Assembly: GCF_002979555.1 (NCBI RefSeq)
Contig: NZ_PCOZ01000003.1
Location: 310,001 to 374,000 of the forward strand
Length of the DNA stretch: 64,000 nucleotides
Direction: 5' to 3'
Source: Pseudomonas sp. MYb60
GTDB taxonomy: Bacteria; Pseudomonadota; Gammaproteobacteria; Pseudomonadales; Pseudomonadaceae
The notes under the pieces were generated by a model that searched no databases, was not told the origin of the DNA, and saw nothing but the letters and a program-made list of their open reading frames with translations. The number at the start of each line of letters is the position of its first letter. Position 1 is the first letter of the stretch. The translations under genes were made by a program, and so were the position numbers. This document shows, in pieces, positions 27,528 through 37,500 of the stretch.

Positions 27528-28446
27528 TCAGCTCCCGGGCAGTCGCTTCCAACTGGCTGCCCACCTGCGCCTTCAGGGTGTCGATGAAGCGCGTGATCTT
27601 GGCATCGACAAACTGGCGCGACGTGTACACCGCGTACACGTTGCGCTCGTAGGTGTGATAGTCCGGCAACACTCGCACCAGCTTGCCGCAGCGCAGGTCG
27701 TCGAGCGCCGAGAACCCGGCGAGCAGGCCGATACCGGCGCCTGCCTTGATCGCCACGGCCATGGCCTCCATGTCATTCACGCTGAAACTCGGACCCGTCG
27801 GCACAAAGGTGGCATCGCCTTTGGCGCTTTTGAGCTGCCACTCATCCCGAACGTAATCGACCGTGCCCAGCAACAGGCACTGATGGTCGCGCAGGTCCTC
27901 GGGCTCCAACGGTGCGGCGTGTTGTGCAAGGTACTCCGGGGAGGCGACCAGCACACAATGGCTGACACCGATTTTCTGGCTGACATAGGCTGAATCCGGC
28001 AGGGTCCTGGCAATCAGGATCGACACGTCCAACTGGTCTTCGAGCAGGTTCGGCATGCGCTGGGACAGCATCAGGTCCACGGTGACGTCCGGGAATTGCC
28101 GGCGGTACTCAAGCACGGCGCAGGTCACCAACTGGCGTGCCAGGCCGGGAACGCAATGCACGCGCAACGTGCCGCGCGGCGCCAGCAGTGCGTCGCTGGC
28201 CTCGGCTTCGGCGCTTTCCAGGTCAGCCAGGATGGTCTTGCAGCGCTCGTAAAAACGCCGACCCGCGTCAGTCACCGACAGCCGCCGGGTAGAGCGCTGG
28301 AGCAAGCGCGCATCGAGGTTTTTTTCAAGGGCGGAGACGGCCCGGGAAACGTTGCCGACGGTTGAATCGAGATGGTTGGCGACTGCCGTGAAACTGCCCA
28401 TCTCCACGACTCGCACGTACACCGACATGTTCGAAAGTTTATCCAT
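27517..28446 (-). CDS. LysR-family transcriptional regulator
   Basis: 309 residues with an N-terminal winged helix-turn-helix (residues ~1-60: [20 protein letters not shown], then [20 protein letters not shown]) and a C-terminal co-inducer binding domain (~90-300). The ATG at 28446 starts MDKLSNM directly before the HTH; the frame upstream of it is not LTTR-like. It is divergent from the aldehyde dehydrogenase/quinone oxidoreductase pair with 189 bases between, the usual arrangement for a LysR regulator and its target. Confidence 0.9.
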   Translation of the reverse strand: MDKLSNMSVYVRVVEMGSFTAVANHLDSTVGNVSRAVSALEKNLDARLLQRSTRRLSVTDAGRRFYERCKTILADLESAEAEASDALLAPRGTLRVHCVPGLARQLVTCAVLEYRRQFPDVTVDLMLSQRMPNLLEDQLDVSILIARTLPDSAYVSQKIGVSHCVLVASPEYLAQHAAPLEPEDLRDHQCLLLGTVDYVRDEWQLKSAKGDATFVPTGPSFSVNDMEAMAVAIKAGAGIGLLAGFSALDDLRCGKLVRVLPDYHTYERNVYAVYTSRQFVDAKITRFIDTLKAQVGSQLEATARELISG

Positions 28447-28635
28447 CACTACCGTCCATAAGGCCTGAGCCAAAGCAGGTCGCATGATCGCCGCTGCCGG
28501 CAGTGCGCGCAAGCCAGGGATTTTGCTGTCCCACACAACAATCATTCCCTCGCGTGCGGCTAAATCAATCGCCCTGCCCTCCCTAGACTTGGCCCCGGTT
28601 CAGCCACTTCCTTAAACGCTACGAGGGCCTTACCC

Positions 28636-30071
28636 ATGAATGTTTCCTACGATCCGCTTTACCTGTCATCGCAGGCGAATGGATCAGCGCTGAAGGGCGT
28701 GCCACCGCCGCCGTGGTCAACCCGGCCACCGAACGTGAACTCGGCCGGGTGCCCCTGGCCACCGCCGCCGACCTTGATCACGCCCTCGGCGTTGCACACG
28801 TGGCATTCGACACCTGGCGGCGCACCGTGCCGGACCAGCGCGCCAAGATCCTCAAGCGTGCCGCCGACCTGATCCTGGAGCGCGCCCCGCAGATTGCCGC
28901 GCAAATGACCCTGGAAGAAGGCAAGCCCCTGGGTGAAAGCCTCGATGAAGTGTGCCGCGCCGCTGAATATTTCGAGTGGTTTGCCGAAAGCGCACGGCGT
29001 ATCGACGGGCGCGTGGTGCCAGCCAACCGTCCGGGCGTGCTGCAACTGGTCAAGCGCCAGGCGATCGGCCCGGTGGCGGCCTTTACACCGTGGAATTTCC
29101 CTGCGATTACCCCGGCGCGCAAGCTCTCGGCCGCACTGGCGGCAGGCTGCAGCGTGATTCTCAAGCCTGGCGAAGAGAGCCCCTCCACCGCCCTGGCGCT
29201 GGCCCGTGCGCTGGATGATGCGGGCCTGCCAAAAGGTGTGCTGCAGGTGGTGTTCGGTGTACCGGACCAAGTCTCCAGTCACCTCATTGCCTCGCCGATC
29301 ATTCGCAAAGTGACCTTTACCGGTTCGGTCCCGATTGGACGGTTGCTTTCAGCGCGTGCAGCCGAGGGCGTCAAACCCATCACCCTGGAACTGGGCGGGC
29401 ACGGGCCGGTGCTGGTGTTTGACGACGGTGATGTCGAGAAAGCTGCGGTAGAGGGCGCCGCAAACCGCTTCAGGGGCACGGGCCAGGTGTGCATTTCGTC
29501 CACCCGCTTTCTGATCCAACGCGGCGTCTACGACGCCTTCGTGACGCAGTTTGTCGCCGCCACCCAGGCCCTGCGCATCGGCAATGGGCTGCACCCGCAC
29601 ACCCAGGTCGGACCGCTCGCCAACCCACGGCAGTTGGCCAAGATGGAAGAACTGGTGGCCGACGCCGTCGACAAAGGCGCGCGGGTGCTGACCGGTGGCG
29701 AACGCCTGCCGGGCCAGGGGTACTTTTTCGCCCCCACGGTGCTGGTGGATGTACCGATGCATGCCCGGGTCATGCATGAAGAACCCTTTGGCCCCATCGC
29801 CGTGTTGATGCCATTCAACGGCCTGGCCGACGGCCTCAAGGAGGCCAATCGCCTGCCCTACGCGCTCTCGGCCTACGCGTTCACCTCCAATGCACGCACC
29901 GCCATCGATGTGGCCGACGGTTTCGAAGCCGGCATGATCGGGATCAACCAGTACCGCATCGTCGCCACCGAATTGCCCTTCGGCGGCATGAAGGAAAGCG
30001 GCCACGGTTCCGAGGGCGGCATTGAAGGCATCGAGCATTACTTGACGAACAAATTCATCAGCCAGGTTTAA
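28636..30071 (+). CDS. NAD(P)-dependent aldehyde dehydrogenase, 5' frameshift
   Basis: An aldehyde dehydrogenase of the succinate-semialdehyde/benzaldehyde type. The catalytic Cys is in GTGQVCISSTRF and the general-base Glu in LELGGHGP; TPWNFPAITPARKLSAAL is the cofactor region. The natural start appears to be ATG 28636 (GAGGGC upstream), which reads MNVSYDPLYL and then leaves frame after 28665. One extra T there would give LFIAGEWISAEGRATAAVVN and join the main frame, which otherwise starts at GTG 28713 without a ribosome site. So the gene seems to carry a one-base deletion, or the assembly has an error. Followed 12 bases later by the quinone oxidoreductase gene. Confidence 0.82.
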
Positions 30072-30083
30072 GGACATATACCC

Positions 30084-31073
30084 ATGAAAGCCATCACTCT
30101 CGACACCTTCGGCAACCCCGACGTCATGCAATTGGGCGAGGTTCCCACCCCACACGTTCGCCCCACCGATCTATTGGTACGCGTGCATGCGGCGGGCGTG
30201 AACCGCGCCGACCTCACGCACCGCACCGGCGGTTACGGCCGGCCTGACTTTGGCGACTCGCCGATCATCGGCCTCGAGATCGCCGGCGAAGTCATCGCCA
30301 CCGGTGCCGACGTGGTCGGCTACCGCATCGGGGATCGGGTCATGGGCGTGGTAGGCGGCGGCGCCTACGCTGAAATCGCACGCATCGACTACCGCATGGC
30401 CATGCCCATTCCGGCACTCTTGGACTACGTGCATGCGGCCGCGATTCCCGAGGTGTTCGTCACCGCCCATGAAGCGATGCTGCACCTGGGTCGGCTCAAG
30501 TCCGGCGACTCGGTGCTGATTCACGCTGCGGCAGGCGGGGTCGGCTCGGCGGCCGTGCAGTTGGCCTACGCCACCGGCGCCACCGTGTACGCGACCACCG
30601 AAGGCAGTAAATCCGCGCGCGTCGAACACTTGGGCGCGGATGTCGCCATCGACTACAAACAGGAAGATTTCGCCGAAGTGATCGCCAGCAAAACCGAAGG
30701 GCGCGGCGTAGACGTGATCATCGACTTCATTGGCGCGCCCTACTTCAGCCGCAACATTGCGTCGTTGGCCAACGGAGGCCGGCTGATCCAGGTGGGAATC
30801 CTCGGCGGCGGCGGTGAGGTCAGCGTGCAGCTGGAGCATATTCTGTACCGCCACCTGCAGATTATCGGCACGGTGATGAAGTCCCGCTCCCAGCCTGAGA
30901 AACACGCGATGATCCGGCGCTTTCGCGAGCATTGGCTGGAACGCTTCGAAGGCGGTGGCAGCCTGGAGCCGGTGGTCGACAGCACCTTCGCGCTGGCTCG
31001 TGCCGCCGATGCGCATCGGCGCATGGAGAGTTCGGAGAACGTCGGCAAGATCATCCTGACGATGGGCGATTGA
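30084..31073 (+). CDS. zinc-independent quinone oxidoreductase (MDR superfamily)
   Basis: 329 residues, PIG3-like NAD(P)H:quinone oxidoreductase subfamily. It has an N-terminal GroES-like domain (AAGVNRADLTHRTGGYG) and a Rossmann domain with the NADPH motif HAAAGGVGSAAVQLA (about 145-160). The catalytic zinc ligands of alcohol dehydrogenases are absent. The gene follows the aldehyde dehydrogenase by 12 bases, so the two probably act on the same compound under the divergent LysR regulator. The substrate is unknown. Confidence 0.88.
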   Translation: MKAITLDTFGNPDVMQLGEVPTPHVRPTDLLVRVHAAGVNRADLTHRTGGYGRPDFGDSPIIGLEIAGEVIATGADVVGYRIGDRVMGVVGGGAYAEIARIDYRMAMPIPALLDYVHAAAIPEVFVTAHEAMLHLGRLKSGDSVLIHAAAGGVGSAAVQLAYATGATVYATTEGSKSARVEHLGADVAIDYKQEDFAEVIASKTEGRGVDVIIDFIGAPYFSRNIASLANGGRLIQVGILGGGGEVSVQLEHILYRHLQIIGTVMKSRSQPEKHAMIRRFREHWLERFEGGGSLEPVVDSTFALARAADAHRRMESSENVGKIILTMGD

Positions 31074-31090
31074 GCGACAGATCAGGCACA

Positions 31091-31111
31091 CCCGCTCACT
31101 GCAGGAGCGGG
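31091..31111. terminator. hairpin between convergent genes
   Basis: CCCGCTC and GAGCGGG form a 7-bp stem around a 7-base loop, followed by TTGTT, between the oxidoreductase stop and the nirD stop. It could terminate either strand. Confidence 0.5.
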
Positions 31112-31128
31112 TTGTTAACCTGGCTCGG

Positions 31129-31482
31129 CTAAAGGGACGCCGGGGTCAAGGCGAGTTCCACCCAACCTTCTCTCAGCCGTACCGGCCACACCCGCAGCCG
31201 CTGGTGCGGCGCCTCCAGGCACTGGCCGTCCTGCAAGCGGTAATGCTGCTTGTAGATCGGCGCTGCCACCACCAATTCGCCCTTGATATTCCCCACCAGC
31301 CCACGGCCGATCACATTGGCACCGGACTCCGGGTCGTGGTTGTCGATGGCGAACAGCGTCTGCTCCTGGGCGTCGGGCAGATAGAACAGCGCGACTTGCG
31401 CGCCGTCCAGCCACACCACGACGCCGGAATTGCTGACCAGGTCATACTCATTGCACACGCTTTTCCAGGTGGGCAGGCTCAT
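31129..31482 (-). CDS. nirD: nitrite reductase (NADH) small subunit
   Basis: A 117-residue Rieske-like small subunit of assimilatory NADH nitrite reductase. It shows the NirD pattern WLDGAQVALFYLP, AIDNHDPESGANVIGRGLVG and VVAAPIYKQHYRLQDGQCL, and lacks the 2Fe-2S ligands of true Rieske proteins, as usual for NirD. Its ATG shares one base with the nirB stop (31482), so the two are coupled. It acts in the cytoplasm with NirB to reduce nitrite to ammonium. Confidence 0.95.
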   Translation of the reverse strand: MSLPTWKSVCNEYDLVSNSGVVVWLDGAQVALFYLPDAQEQTLFAIDNHDPESGANVIGRGLVGNIKGELVVAAPIYKQHYRLQDGQCLEAPHQRLRVWPVRLREGWVELALTPASL

Positions 31483-34022
31483 CAGGCAATCTCCTCGATC
31501 ACAGGAATCAGGTTGAGTTCGGCGGCCATGATCGGCCGGCGTTGGCCGCGCTCCTGGACGAAGTGAATGTCCGGATCAGGGCGTTTGTCGTTGACGAAGG
31601 TGCGGAAGCGCTTGAGTTTTTCCGGGTCCTTGAGGGCGTTGGCCCATTCGCATTCGTAACGGTCCACCACCAGTTGCATCTGCGCTTCCAGCTCGGCGCC
31701 CAGGCCCAGGCTATCGTGAAGGATTACGTCCTTGAGGAAGTCCAGGCCGCCCTCCAGGCTTTCGCGCCACACCGAGGTGCGCTGCAATTTGTCGGCGGTG
31801 CGGATGTAGAACATCAGGAAACGGTCGATGTACTGGATCAGCGTAGCGTCGTCCAGGTCGGTGGCGAACAGCTCCGCATGACGTGGGCGCATGCCGCCGT
31901 TGCCGGCGATGTAAAGGTTCCAGCCCTTCTCCGTGGCAATCACACCGACGTCCTTGCTCTGGGCTTCGGCGCACTCGCGGGTGCAGCCGGACACCGCGAA
32001 CTTGAGCTTGTGCGGCGAGCGCAGGCCCTTGTAGCGGTCTTCGATCAGCAGCGCCATTTTCACACTGTCCTGTACGCCGTAGCGGCACCAGGTGCTGCCC
32101 ACACAAGACTTCACGGTGCGCGTGGACTTGCCGTAGGCGTGCCCGGTCTCGAACCCGGCCGCAATCAGTTCGGCCCAGATATCCGGGAGTTCATGCAGTT
32201 GCGCGCCAAACAGGTCGATACGCTGGCCACCGGTGATCTTGGTGTACAGGTCGTATTTCTTCGCCACCTCGCCGATCACGATGAGTTTGTCCGCCGTGAT
32301 CTCACCGCCGGGAATGCGCGGCACCACCGAGTAGGTGCCATTTTTTTGCATGTTCGCCATGAAGGTGTCGTTGGTGTCCTGCAACGGCACCAGCGACGGG
32401 TCCATGATCGGCTGGTTCCAGCACGACGCGAGAATCGAGCCCACCGCCGGTTTGCACACGTCGCAACCGGTGTGGCCACGGCCATGCCTGGCCAGCAGTT
32501 CTTCGAAGGTGACCACGCCTTCCACGCGCACCAGCGCATAGAGTTCCTGACGGGTGAAGGCAAAATGTTCACACAGGCTTTTATCCACGCTGACGCCACG
32601 GGCAATCAGCTCATGTTCGAACACCTGCTTGAGCAAGCCGGCGCAACCACCGCAGCCGGTGCAGGCCTTGGTCTGGGCCTTGAGTACACCGAGGTCGCTG
32701 CAGCCGCCGTCGATGGCCGAGCAGATCGCGCTCTTGGTGACGTTGTGGCACGAGCACACCGTCGCCGTGTCCGGCAGCGCGCCGGGGCCGAGGGTGGGAG
32801 CACCGCTGGACGATGGCAGGATCAGACTGGCGGGCTCCGCTGGCAGCGCGATGCTGTTCTGCATGTATTGCAGCAGGGTGTCGTAGTAGCTGTTGTCGCC
32901 CACCAACACCGCGCCGATCACGTGTTTGCCGCAGGCACTCACCACCAGGCGTCGGTAGCTGGCGCTGGCTTCGTCGATAAATTGATAACTGCGCGCACCC
33001 AGCGTATGGGCGTGGGCATCGCCGATCGAACCCACGTCCACCCCCAGCAACTTGAGCTTGGTGGACATGTCGGCGCCCACAAACGGCTCGGCGGTTTGCC
33101 CGCACAGCAGCGCAGCCACGCCACGGGCCATCTGGTAACCCGGTGCCACCAGGCCGAACAGGCTGCCGTTCCACGAGGCGCACTCGCCGATGGCGTAGAT
33201 ATTCGGGTCGCAGCTCAGGCATTCGTCGTTGATCACCACCCCGCCGCGCGGGCCGATCTCCAAGCCGGCCTGGCGGGCCAGCGCGTCCTGGGCGCGGATG
33301 CCGGCGGAGAACACGATCAGGTCGGTCTCAAGGTGTTCGTCATTGGCAAAATTCATCCGGTAACGGTACTGCTCGCCGGCACTGATGGACTGGGTGGCGC
33401 GGGACAGGTGCACACCAACGCCCAGGCGCTCGATCTGGGCCTTGAGGGCCAGGCCACCAAAATCATCCAGTTGCACGGGCATCAGGCGCGGCGCGAATTC
33501 CACGACGTGCGCCTCAAGGCCCAGGCTTTTCAACGCATTGGCCGCTTCCAGGCCGAGCAGGCCGCCGCCTACTACTACGCCGCGCCGGGCATTGGCGGCG
33601 GCAGCGCGGATGGCGTCGAGGTCTTCGAGGGTGCGATAGACCAGGCGTGAATCGCCTGCGGCGCCGTCAATCGGCGGCACGAACGGGTAAGAACCGGTGG
33701 CCAGCACCAGCTTGTCATAGGCTACGCAGCCGTCGGCCGTGATGACCTCGCAGCGGGCCCGATCAATCTCCAGTACCGGCACGCCCAGGTGCAGGGTCAC
33801 GCCCGGCGTCTGGTACAGCGATGCCTCGCTCAGCGCCAACGATTCGGCATCGCGCCCGGTGAAGTATTCGGACAAATGCACGCGGTCATAGGCGCGCATC
33901 GGCTCCTCGCTGAACACATGCAAACGGTAGTGATCCAGCGCACCGCGCTCGATCAATTGCGCCACACAGTGGTGGCCGACCATGCCATTGCCGACGACGA
34001 TCAGGGTTTTGAGACTGTTCAT
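31482..34022 (-). CDS. nirB: nitrite reductase (NADH) large subunit
   Basis: An 846-residue enzyme reducing nitrite to ammonium. It has an N-terminal FAD/NADH oxidoreductase part (VVGNGMVGHHC, then VVVGGGLLGLEAANALKSLG), a BFD-like 2Fe-2S segment (CSCHNV, CTGCGGC; about 425-465), nitrite/sulfite ferredoxin-like domains and siroheme/4Fe-4S ligands in CVGSTWCRYG and SGCTRECAEA. ATG 34022 is preferred to an in-frame GTG at 34031. The 5' leader, about 160 bases, contains a sigma54-type promoter, two hexaloop hairpins and a terminator, indicating nitrogen and nitrate/nitrite control. Confidence 0.96.
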   Translation of the reverse strand: MNSLKTLIVVGNGMVGHHCVAQLIERGALDHYRLHVFSEEPMRAYDRVHLSEYFTGRDAESLALSEASLYQTPGVTLHLGVPVLEIDRARCEVITADGCVAYDKLVLATGSYPFVPPIDGAAGDSRLVYRTLEDLDAIRAAAANARRGVVVGGGLLGLEAANALKSLGLEAHVVEFAPRLMPVQLDDFGGLALKAQIERLGVGVHLSRATQSISAGEQYRYRMNFANDEHLETDLIVFSAGIRAQDALARQAGLEIGPRGGVVINDECLSCDPNIYAIGECASWNGSLFGLVAPGYQMARGVAALLCGQTAEPFVGADMSTKLKLLGVDVGSIGDAHAHTLGARSYQFIDEASASYRRLVVSACGKHVIGAVLVGDNSYYDTLLQYMQNSIALPAEPASLILPSSSGAPTLGPGALPDTATVCSCHNVTKSAICSAIDGGCSDLGVLKAQTKACTGCGGCAGLLKQVFEHELIARGVSVDKSLCEHFAFTRQELYALVRVEGVVTFEELLARHGRGHTGCDVCKPAVGSILASCWNQPIMDPSLVPLQDTNDTFMANMQKNGTYSVVPRIPGGEITADKLIVIGEVAKKYDLYTKITGGQRIDLFGAQLHELPDIWAELIAAGFETGHAYGKSTRTVKSCVGSTWCRYGVQDSVKMALLIEDRYKGLRSPHKLKFAVSGCTRECAEAQSKDVGVIATEKGWNLYIAGNGGMRPRHAELFATDLDDATLIQYIDRFLMFYIRTADKLQRTSVWRESLEGGLDFLKDVILHDSLGLGAELEAQMQLVVDRYECEWANALKDPEKLKRFRTFVNDKRPDPDIHFVQERGQRRPIMAAELNLIPVIEEIA

Positions 34023-34063
34023 ACTTAGCACCCGACAAAGCTCATCACGGTTTTAAAAAAAGC

Positions 34064-34099
34064 AAAAAAAAACGCCTGAAACCTTGCGGTTCCAGGCGT
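34064..34099 (-). terminator. intrinsic terminator in the nirBD leader
   Basis: Read on the minus strand, a 12-bp stem (ACGCCTGGAACC with GGTTTCAGGCGT, one G-T pair) closes on a GCAA tetraloop and runs straight into nine T residues, 42 bases before the nirB ATG. A strong terminator in a 5' leader implies attenuation. Its 5' arm contains GCCTG, which is also the 3' arm of the upstream hexaloop hairpin, so the two structures compete. Confidence 0.85.
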
Positions 34100-34108
34100 C
34101 TTTGCCTG
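34093..34108 (-). promoter_or_regulatory. ANTAR-type hairpin 2 of the nirBD leader
   Basis: Minus-strand CAGGC-AAAGAC-GCCTG: a 5-bp stem with a hexaloop having A at position 1 and G at position 4, the signature recognised by ANTAR antiterminators such as NasT. It shares bases with the terminator stem, as expected for an antitermination switch. Confidence 0.7.
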
Positions 34109-34154
34109 TTCTTGTGCGGTCTTGCCGCTCTTGCCCATGACCTGTGTTGGTCTG

Positions 34155-34172
34155 TCGATCGTCGTTGACCGA
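34155..34172 (-). promoter_or_regulatory. ANTAR-type hairpin 1 of the nirBD leader
   Basis: Minus-strand TCGGTC-AACGAC-GATCGA: a 6-bp stem (one G-T pair) with a hexaloop A1/G4. It begins about 10 bases after the predicted transcription start and 46 bases before hairpin 2; a small GCGG/CCGC hairpin lies in the linker. Confidence 0.65.
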
Positions 34173-34191
34173 GGTGGGTTGCCAAAGGTCT

Positions 34192-34207
34192 TGCAGGCGC
34201 CGTGCCA
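34192..34207 (-). promoter_or_regulatory. sigma54-type promoter of nirBD
   Basis: Minus-strand TGGCACG-GCGC-CTGCA matches the -24/-12 consensus TGGCACG-N4-TTGCA except for one C. The GG (34206-34205) and GC (34194-34193) are separated by exactly 10 bases. The predicted start is near 34182. Confidence 0.72.
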
Positions 34208-34334
34208 ATCAACGAATCGGCCCGTGGCGGCGGCGCCAAGCCTTGCACTGCTGCTCAAATACCGAAGAATTCGCCCCCAACTGGTGCGCCCCGATTCATA
34301 ACCGTGCACAACCCCTGTGGCCAGAGCGGGCTTA

Positions 34335-34381
34335 TTGTGGTGAGCGGGCTTGCCCGGCGCGAGCAAGCCCGCTCACCACAA
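34335..34381. repeat. REP palindrome between nirBD and nitrate reductase
   Basis: A perfect 19-bp inverted repeat (TTGTGGTGAGCGGGCTTGC and its complement) around a 9-base centre. This is the Pseudomonas extragenic-palindrome type. It lies between the two divergent promoters and could insulate them. Confidence 0.85.
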
Positions 34382-34408
34382 GCGCCTTTAACCCCACTTG
34401 CAAAAACC

Positions 34409-34424
34409 TGGCGCGTGACTTGCT
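34409..34424 (+). promoter_or_regulatory. sigma54-type promoter of the nitrate reductase gene
   Basis: TGGCGCG-TGAC-TTGCT matches the -24/-12 consensus with one mismatch and GG/GC (34410-34411, 34422-34423) spaced by exactly 10 bases. The predicted start near 34434 lies 8 bases before hairpin 1. Confidence 0.72.
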
Positions 34425-34441
34425 AGGGACTGTTCAATCAA

Positions 34442-34459
34442 GCAGTCAACGCAGACTGC
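34442..34459 (+). promoter_or_regulatory. ANTAR-type hairpin 1 of the nitrate reductase leader
   Basis: GCAGTC-AACGCA-GACTGC: a perfect 6-bp stem with a hexaloop carrying A1 and G4. It begins AAC like the loop of the first nirBD hairpin. Confidence 0.72.
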
Positions 34460-34464
34460 CCTCT

Positions 34465-34482
34465 CACGACAAAGGCGCCGTG
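34465..34482 (+). promoter_or_regulatory. ANTAR-type hairpin 2 of the nitrate reductase leader
   Basis: CACGAC-AAAGGC-GCCGTG: a 6-bp stem with one A-C mismatch and a hexaloop with A1 and G4. Bases 34471-34479 also form the 5' arm of the following terminator, so forming this hairpin would prevent termination. Confidence 0.62.
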
Positions 34483-34523
34483 TGATCCCCGTTCTGAACG
34501 GAGGGTCACAAGGCGCCTTTTTT
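34471..34523 (+). terminator. intrinsic terminator in the nitrate reductase leader
   Basis: AAAGGCGCC (34471-34479) pairs with GGCGCCTTT (34512-34520). The interior pairs further (TGTGA/TCACA and CCGTT/AACGG around a 3-base loop), and a T-run follows. It ends 16 bases before the ATG, so it must be read through for expression. Confidence 0.82.
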
Positions 34524-34539
34524 GTTTATAGGGTCAACC

Positions 34540-37500
34540 ATGGAAAACCAGAGCGTACGCAGTGTGTGTCCTTATTGTGGCGTGGGCTGCGGCATTGTCA
34601 TGCAGGTGCAGGACAACAAGGTCGTCAAGGTCATCGGCGACAAAGACCACCCCACCAATGCCGGGCGCCTGTGCACCAAAGGCACGACCTGCGGGCAGGC
34701 GATTGCCGACTCCGGACGTATGGAAAATGCCTACCTGCGCCAGGCCCGCGACCACGACCCGGTCCGCATCGCCATGGACACCGCCATCAGCGAAACGGCC
34801 GCGCGCTTGCGCCACATCCTCGACACCCATGGGCCCGACGCCTTGTCCTTCTATGTGTCCGGGCAGATGTCCCTGGAGGCCCAGTACCTGATCAACAAAC
34901 TGGCCAAGGGGTTCGTGCGCACCAATAACGTCGAATCCAATTCACGCCTGTGCATGGCCAGCGCCGGCAGCGGCTATAAGTTATCCCTCGGTTCGGACGG
35001 CCCCCCCGGTTCCTACGAGGACTTCGACCGCGCCGACCTGTTCTTCGTGATCGGCGCCAACATGGCTGACTGTCACCCGATCCTGTTCCTGCGCATGATG
35101 GACCGGGTCAAGGCCGGCGCGAAGCTCATCGTGGTCGACCCGCGGCGCAGTGCTACCGCCGACAAGGCGCACCTGTTCCTGCCGATCAAGCCCGGCACCG
35201 ACCTCGCCCTGCTCAACGGTTTGCTGCACCTGCTGGTAAAGAACGGCCACACCGACCCTGGCTTTATCGCCGCGTTCACCGACGGTTGGGACGTCATGCC
35301 GGCCTTCCTGGACGACTACCCGCCGCACACCGTCGCCGAGATCACCGGCCTCGCCGAAGCCGACATTCGCCACGCCGCCGAGCTGATCGGCCACGCCGCC
35401 GAATGGATGAGCTGCTGGACCATGGGCCTCAACCAGAGCACCCACGGCACCTGGAACACCAACGCCTTGTGCAACCTGCACCTGGCAACCGGTGCGATCT
35501 GCCGCCCCGGTAGCGGGCCGTTTTCCCTCACTGGCCAGCCCAATGCCATGGGCGGTCGCGAGATGGGCTACATGGGCCCGGGCCTGCCGGGGCAGCGCTC
35601 GGTGCTGGTGGACGCCGACCGCGCCTTTATCGAAGACCTCTGGCAGATTCCCGCGGGCAGCCTGCCGCGCCAGGTGGGCGGCGGCGCTGTATCGATGTTC
35701 GAACAAATGACTGCCGGGCAGATCAAGGCCTGCTGGATCATCTGCACCAACCCCGTGGCCAGCATGCCCAATCGCCGCAGCGTCATCGACGGCCTGCAGG
35801 CCGCCGACCTGGTGATCACCCAGGATGCATTCCTCGACACCGAGACCAACCGCTACGCCGACATTCTTCTGCCCGGTGCGCTGTGGGCCGAGGCCGAAGG
35901 CGTGATGATCAATTCCGAACGCAACATGACCCTGATGCAAAAGGCCGTCGACGCCCCAGGCGAAACCTTGCCGGACTGGCAGATCATCGCCAGGGTTGCC
36001 TGTGAAATGGGCTTTGCCGAGTCCTTCACCTACGCCTGCGCCGCCGAGGTGTTTGATGAGATCAAGCGCGCCTGGAACCCCAGGACCGGCTACGACATTC
36101 GCGGCGCCAGCCACGCGCGGCTGCGGGGCCAACCCCTGCAATGGCCGTGCGCATCCAGCGCGGGCGCCGACCGCAACCCGATCCGCTACCTCGATCACGG
36201 CACGATCCGCTTCGCCACCGACAGCGGCAGGGGCCAATTCCTGCCCCGCCCTCACCTGCCACCGGCAGAAATGCCTGACGCCGCGTTCCCCTTCGTGCTC
36301 AACACCGGCCGCCTGCAACACCAGTGGCACACCCTGACCAAGACCGGCAAGGTCGCGACCCTGAACAAGCTCAACCCCGGCCCGTTCGTGGAACTTCACC
36401 CCGAAGACGCCGCCAGCCTGGGCATCAAGGACCGGGACGCGGTGGAGGTGCGTTCCCAGCGCGGTCGCGCCGTACTGCCCGCACGAGTCACTGACCGGGT
36501 GCGCCCAGGCAACTGTTTTGCGCCGTTCCACTGGAACGATGTGTTCGGTGAACACCTGGCGATCAACGCGGTGACCAACGACGCCGTGGACCCGATTTCC
36601 CTGCAGCCCGAGTTCAAGTTTTGCGCCGTGGCCCTGAGCCGGGTCGAATTGATCGGCCACCGGTTTCTCGATAGCCAAGCCCCCGAACCCGAGCATCATG
36701 CGCACACCGACGCGGCCGTCACCCTGCTGTGGGCGTCGCAAACCGGCAACGCCGAAGCGTTGGCCGAAGGTTTCGCCAAGCGCCTGCGTGCGGCGGGTAT
36801 CAGCGTGGAATCCAGTGCGATGGCGGACTTCCCCGCCAGCCAACTGGCCAGCCGGCAGACCCTGGCGCTGATCAGCAGCACGTTCGGTGACGGCGACCCA
36901 CCGGACAACGGCGAAAGTTTCTGGCGCAGCTTGTGCAACGCCGACACTCGCCTGGAGTCCGTGCGGTATGCGGTACTGGCCCTGGGCGATCCGAATTACG
37001 AGCAGTTCTGCAATCACGGCAAGCAGCTGGACCGGCGCCTGCTGGAACTGGGTGCCACGCGCCTGATGGAGCGCGTCGATTGCGACACCGAATTCGAAGC
37101 CCGCGCCGACGCCTGGCTGACCCGTCTGCAGCAAAGCATCGACCCCAGCAAGCCCCTGGCGCCCCTCGAGCCCGCCGGCAAAACCAAGCTGCACGGCTCG
37201 GGGCTGCTGATCAACCGCCGGCTGAACCCGCACAGCCGCCACAAGGATACGCGCCAGTTCGCCCTGAACCTGGCTGGCTCCGGGCTGAGCTATGAAGCCG
37301 GCGATGCCCTGGGCGTCATGCCGCGCAATTGCCCCGAGCTGGTCAACGAGTTGCTCGCGCTGACCGGGCTGGCTGGCAGCACCTGCGTCAACATCGACAC
37401 CTTCGGCGACGTCCCGCTGCAACAAGCGCTGACCCAACACTTCGAAATCGCCCGGCCCGGCAGCGAAACCCTGGCGTTGATTGCCGAGCGCAGCGCCAAC

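Noticed and set aside
31542..33650. 702-codon plus-strand open frame opposite nirB
   Set aside because: It is a shadow of the nirB codon pattern on the other strand, rich in Ala/Val/His/Gln with no domain signature.
34335..34381. Long perfect palindrome considered as a CRISPR repeat or attachment site
   Set aside because: Single copy here with no spacer array; its sequence is the common Pseudomonas REP type.
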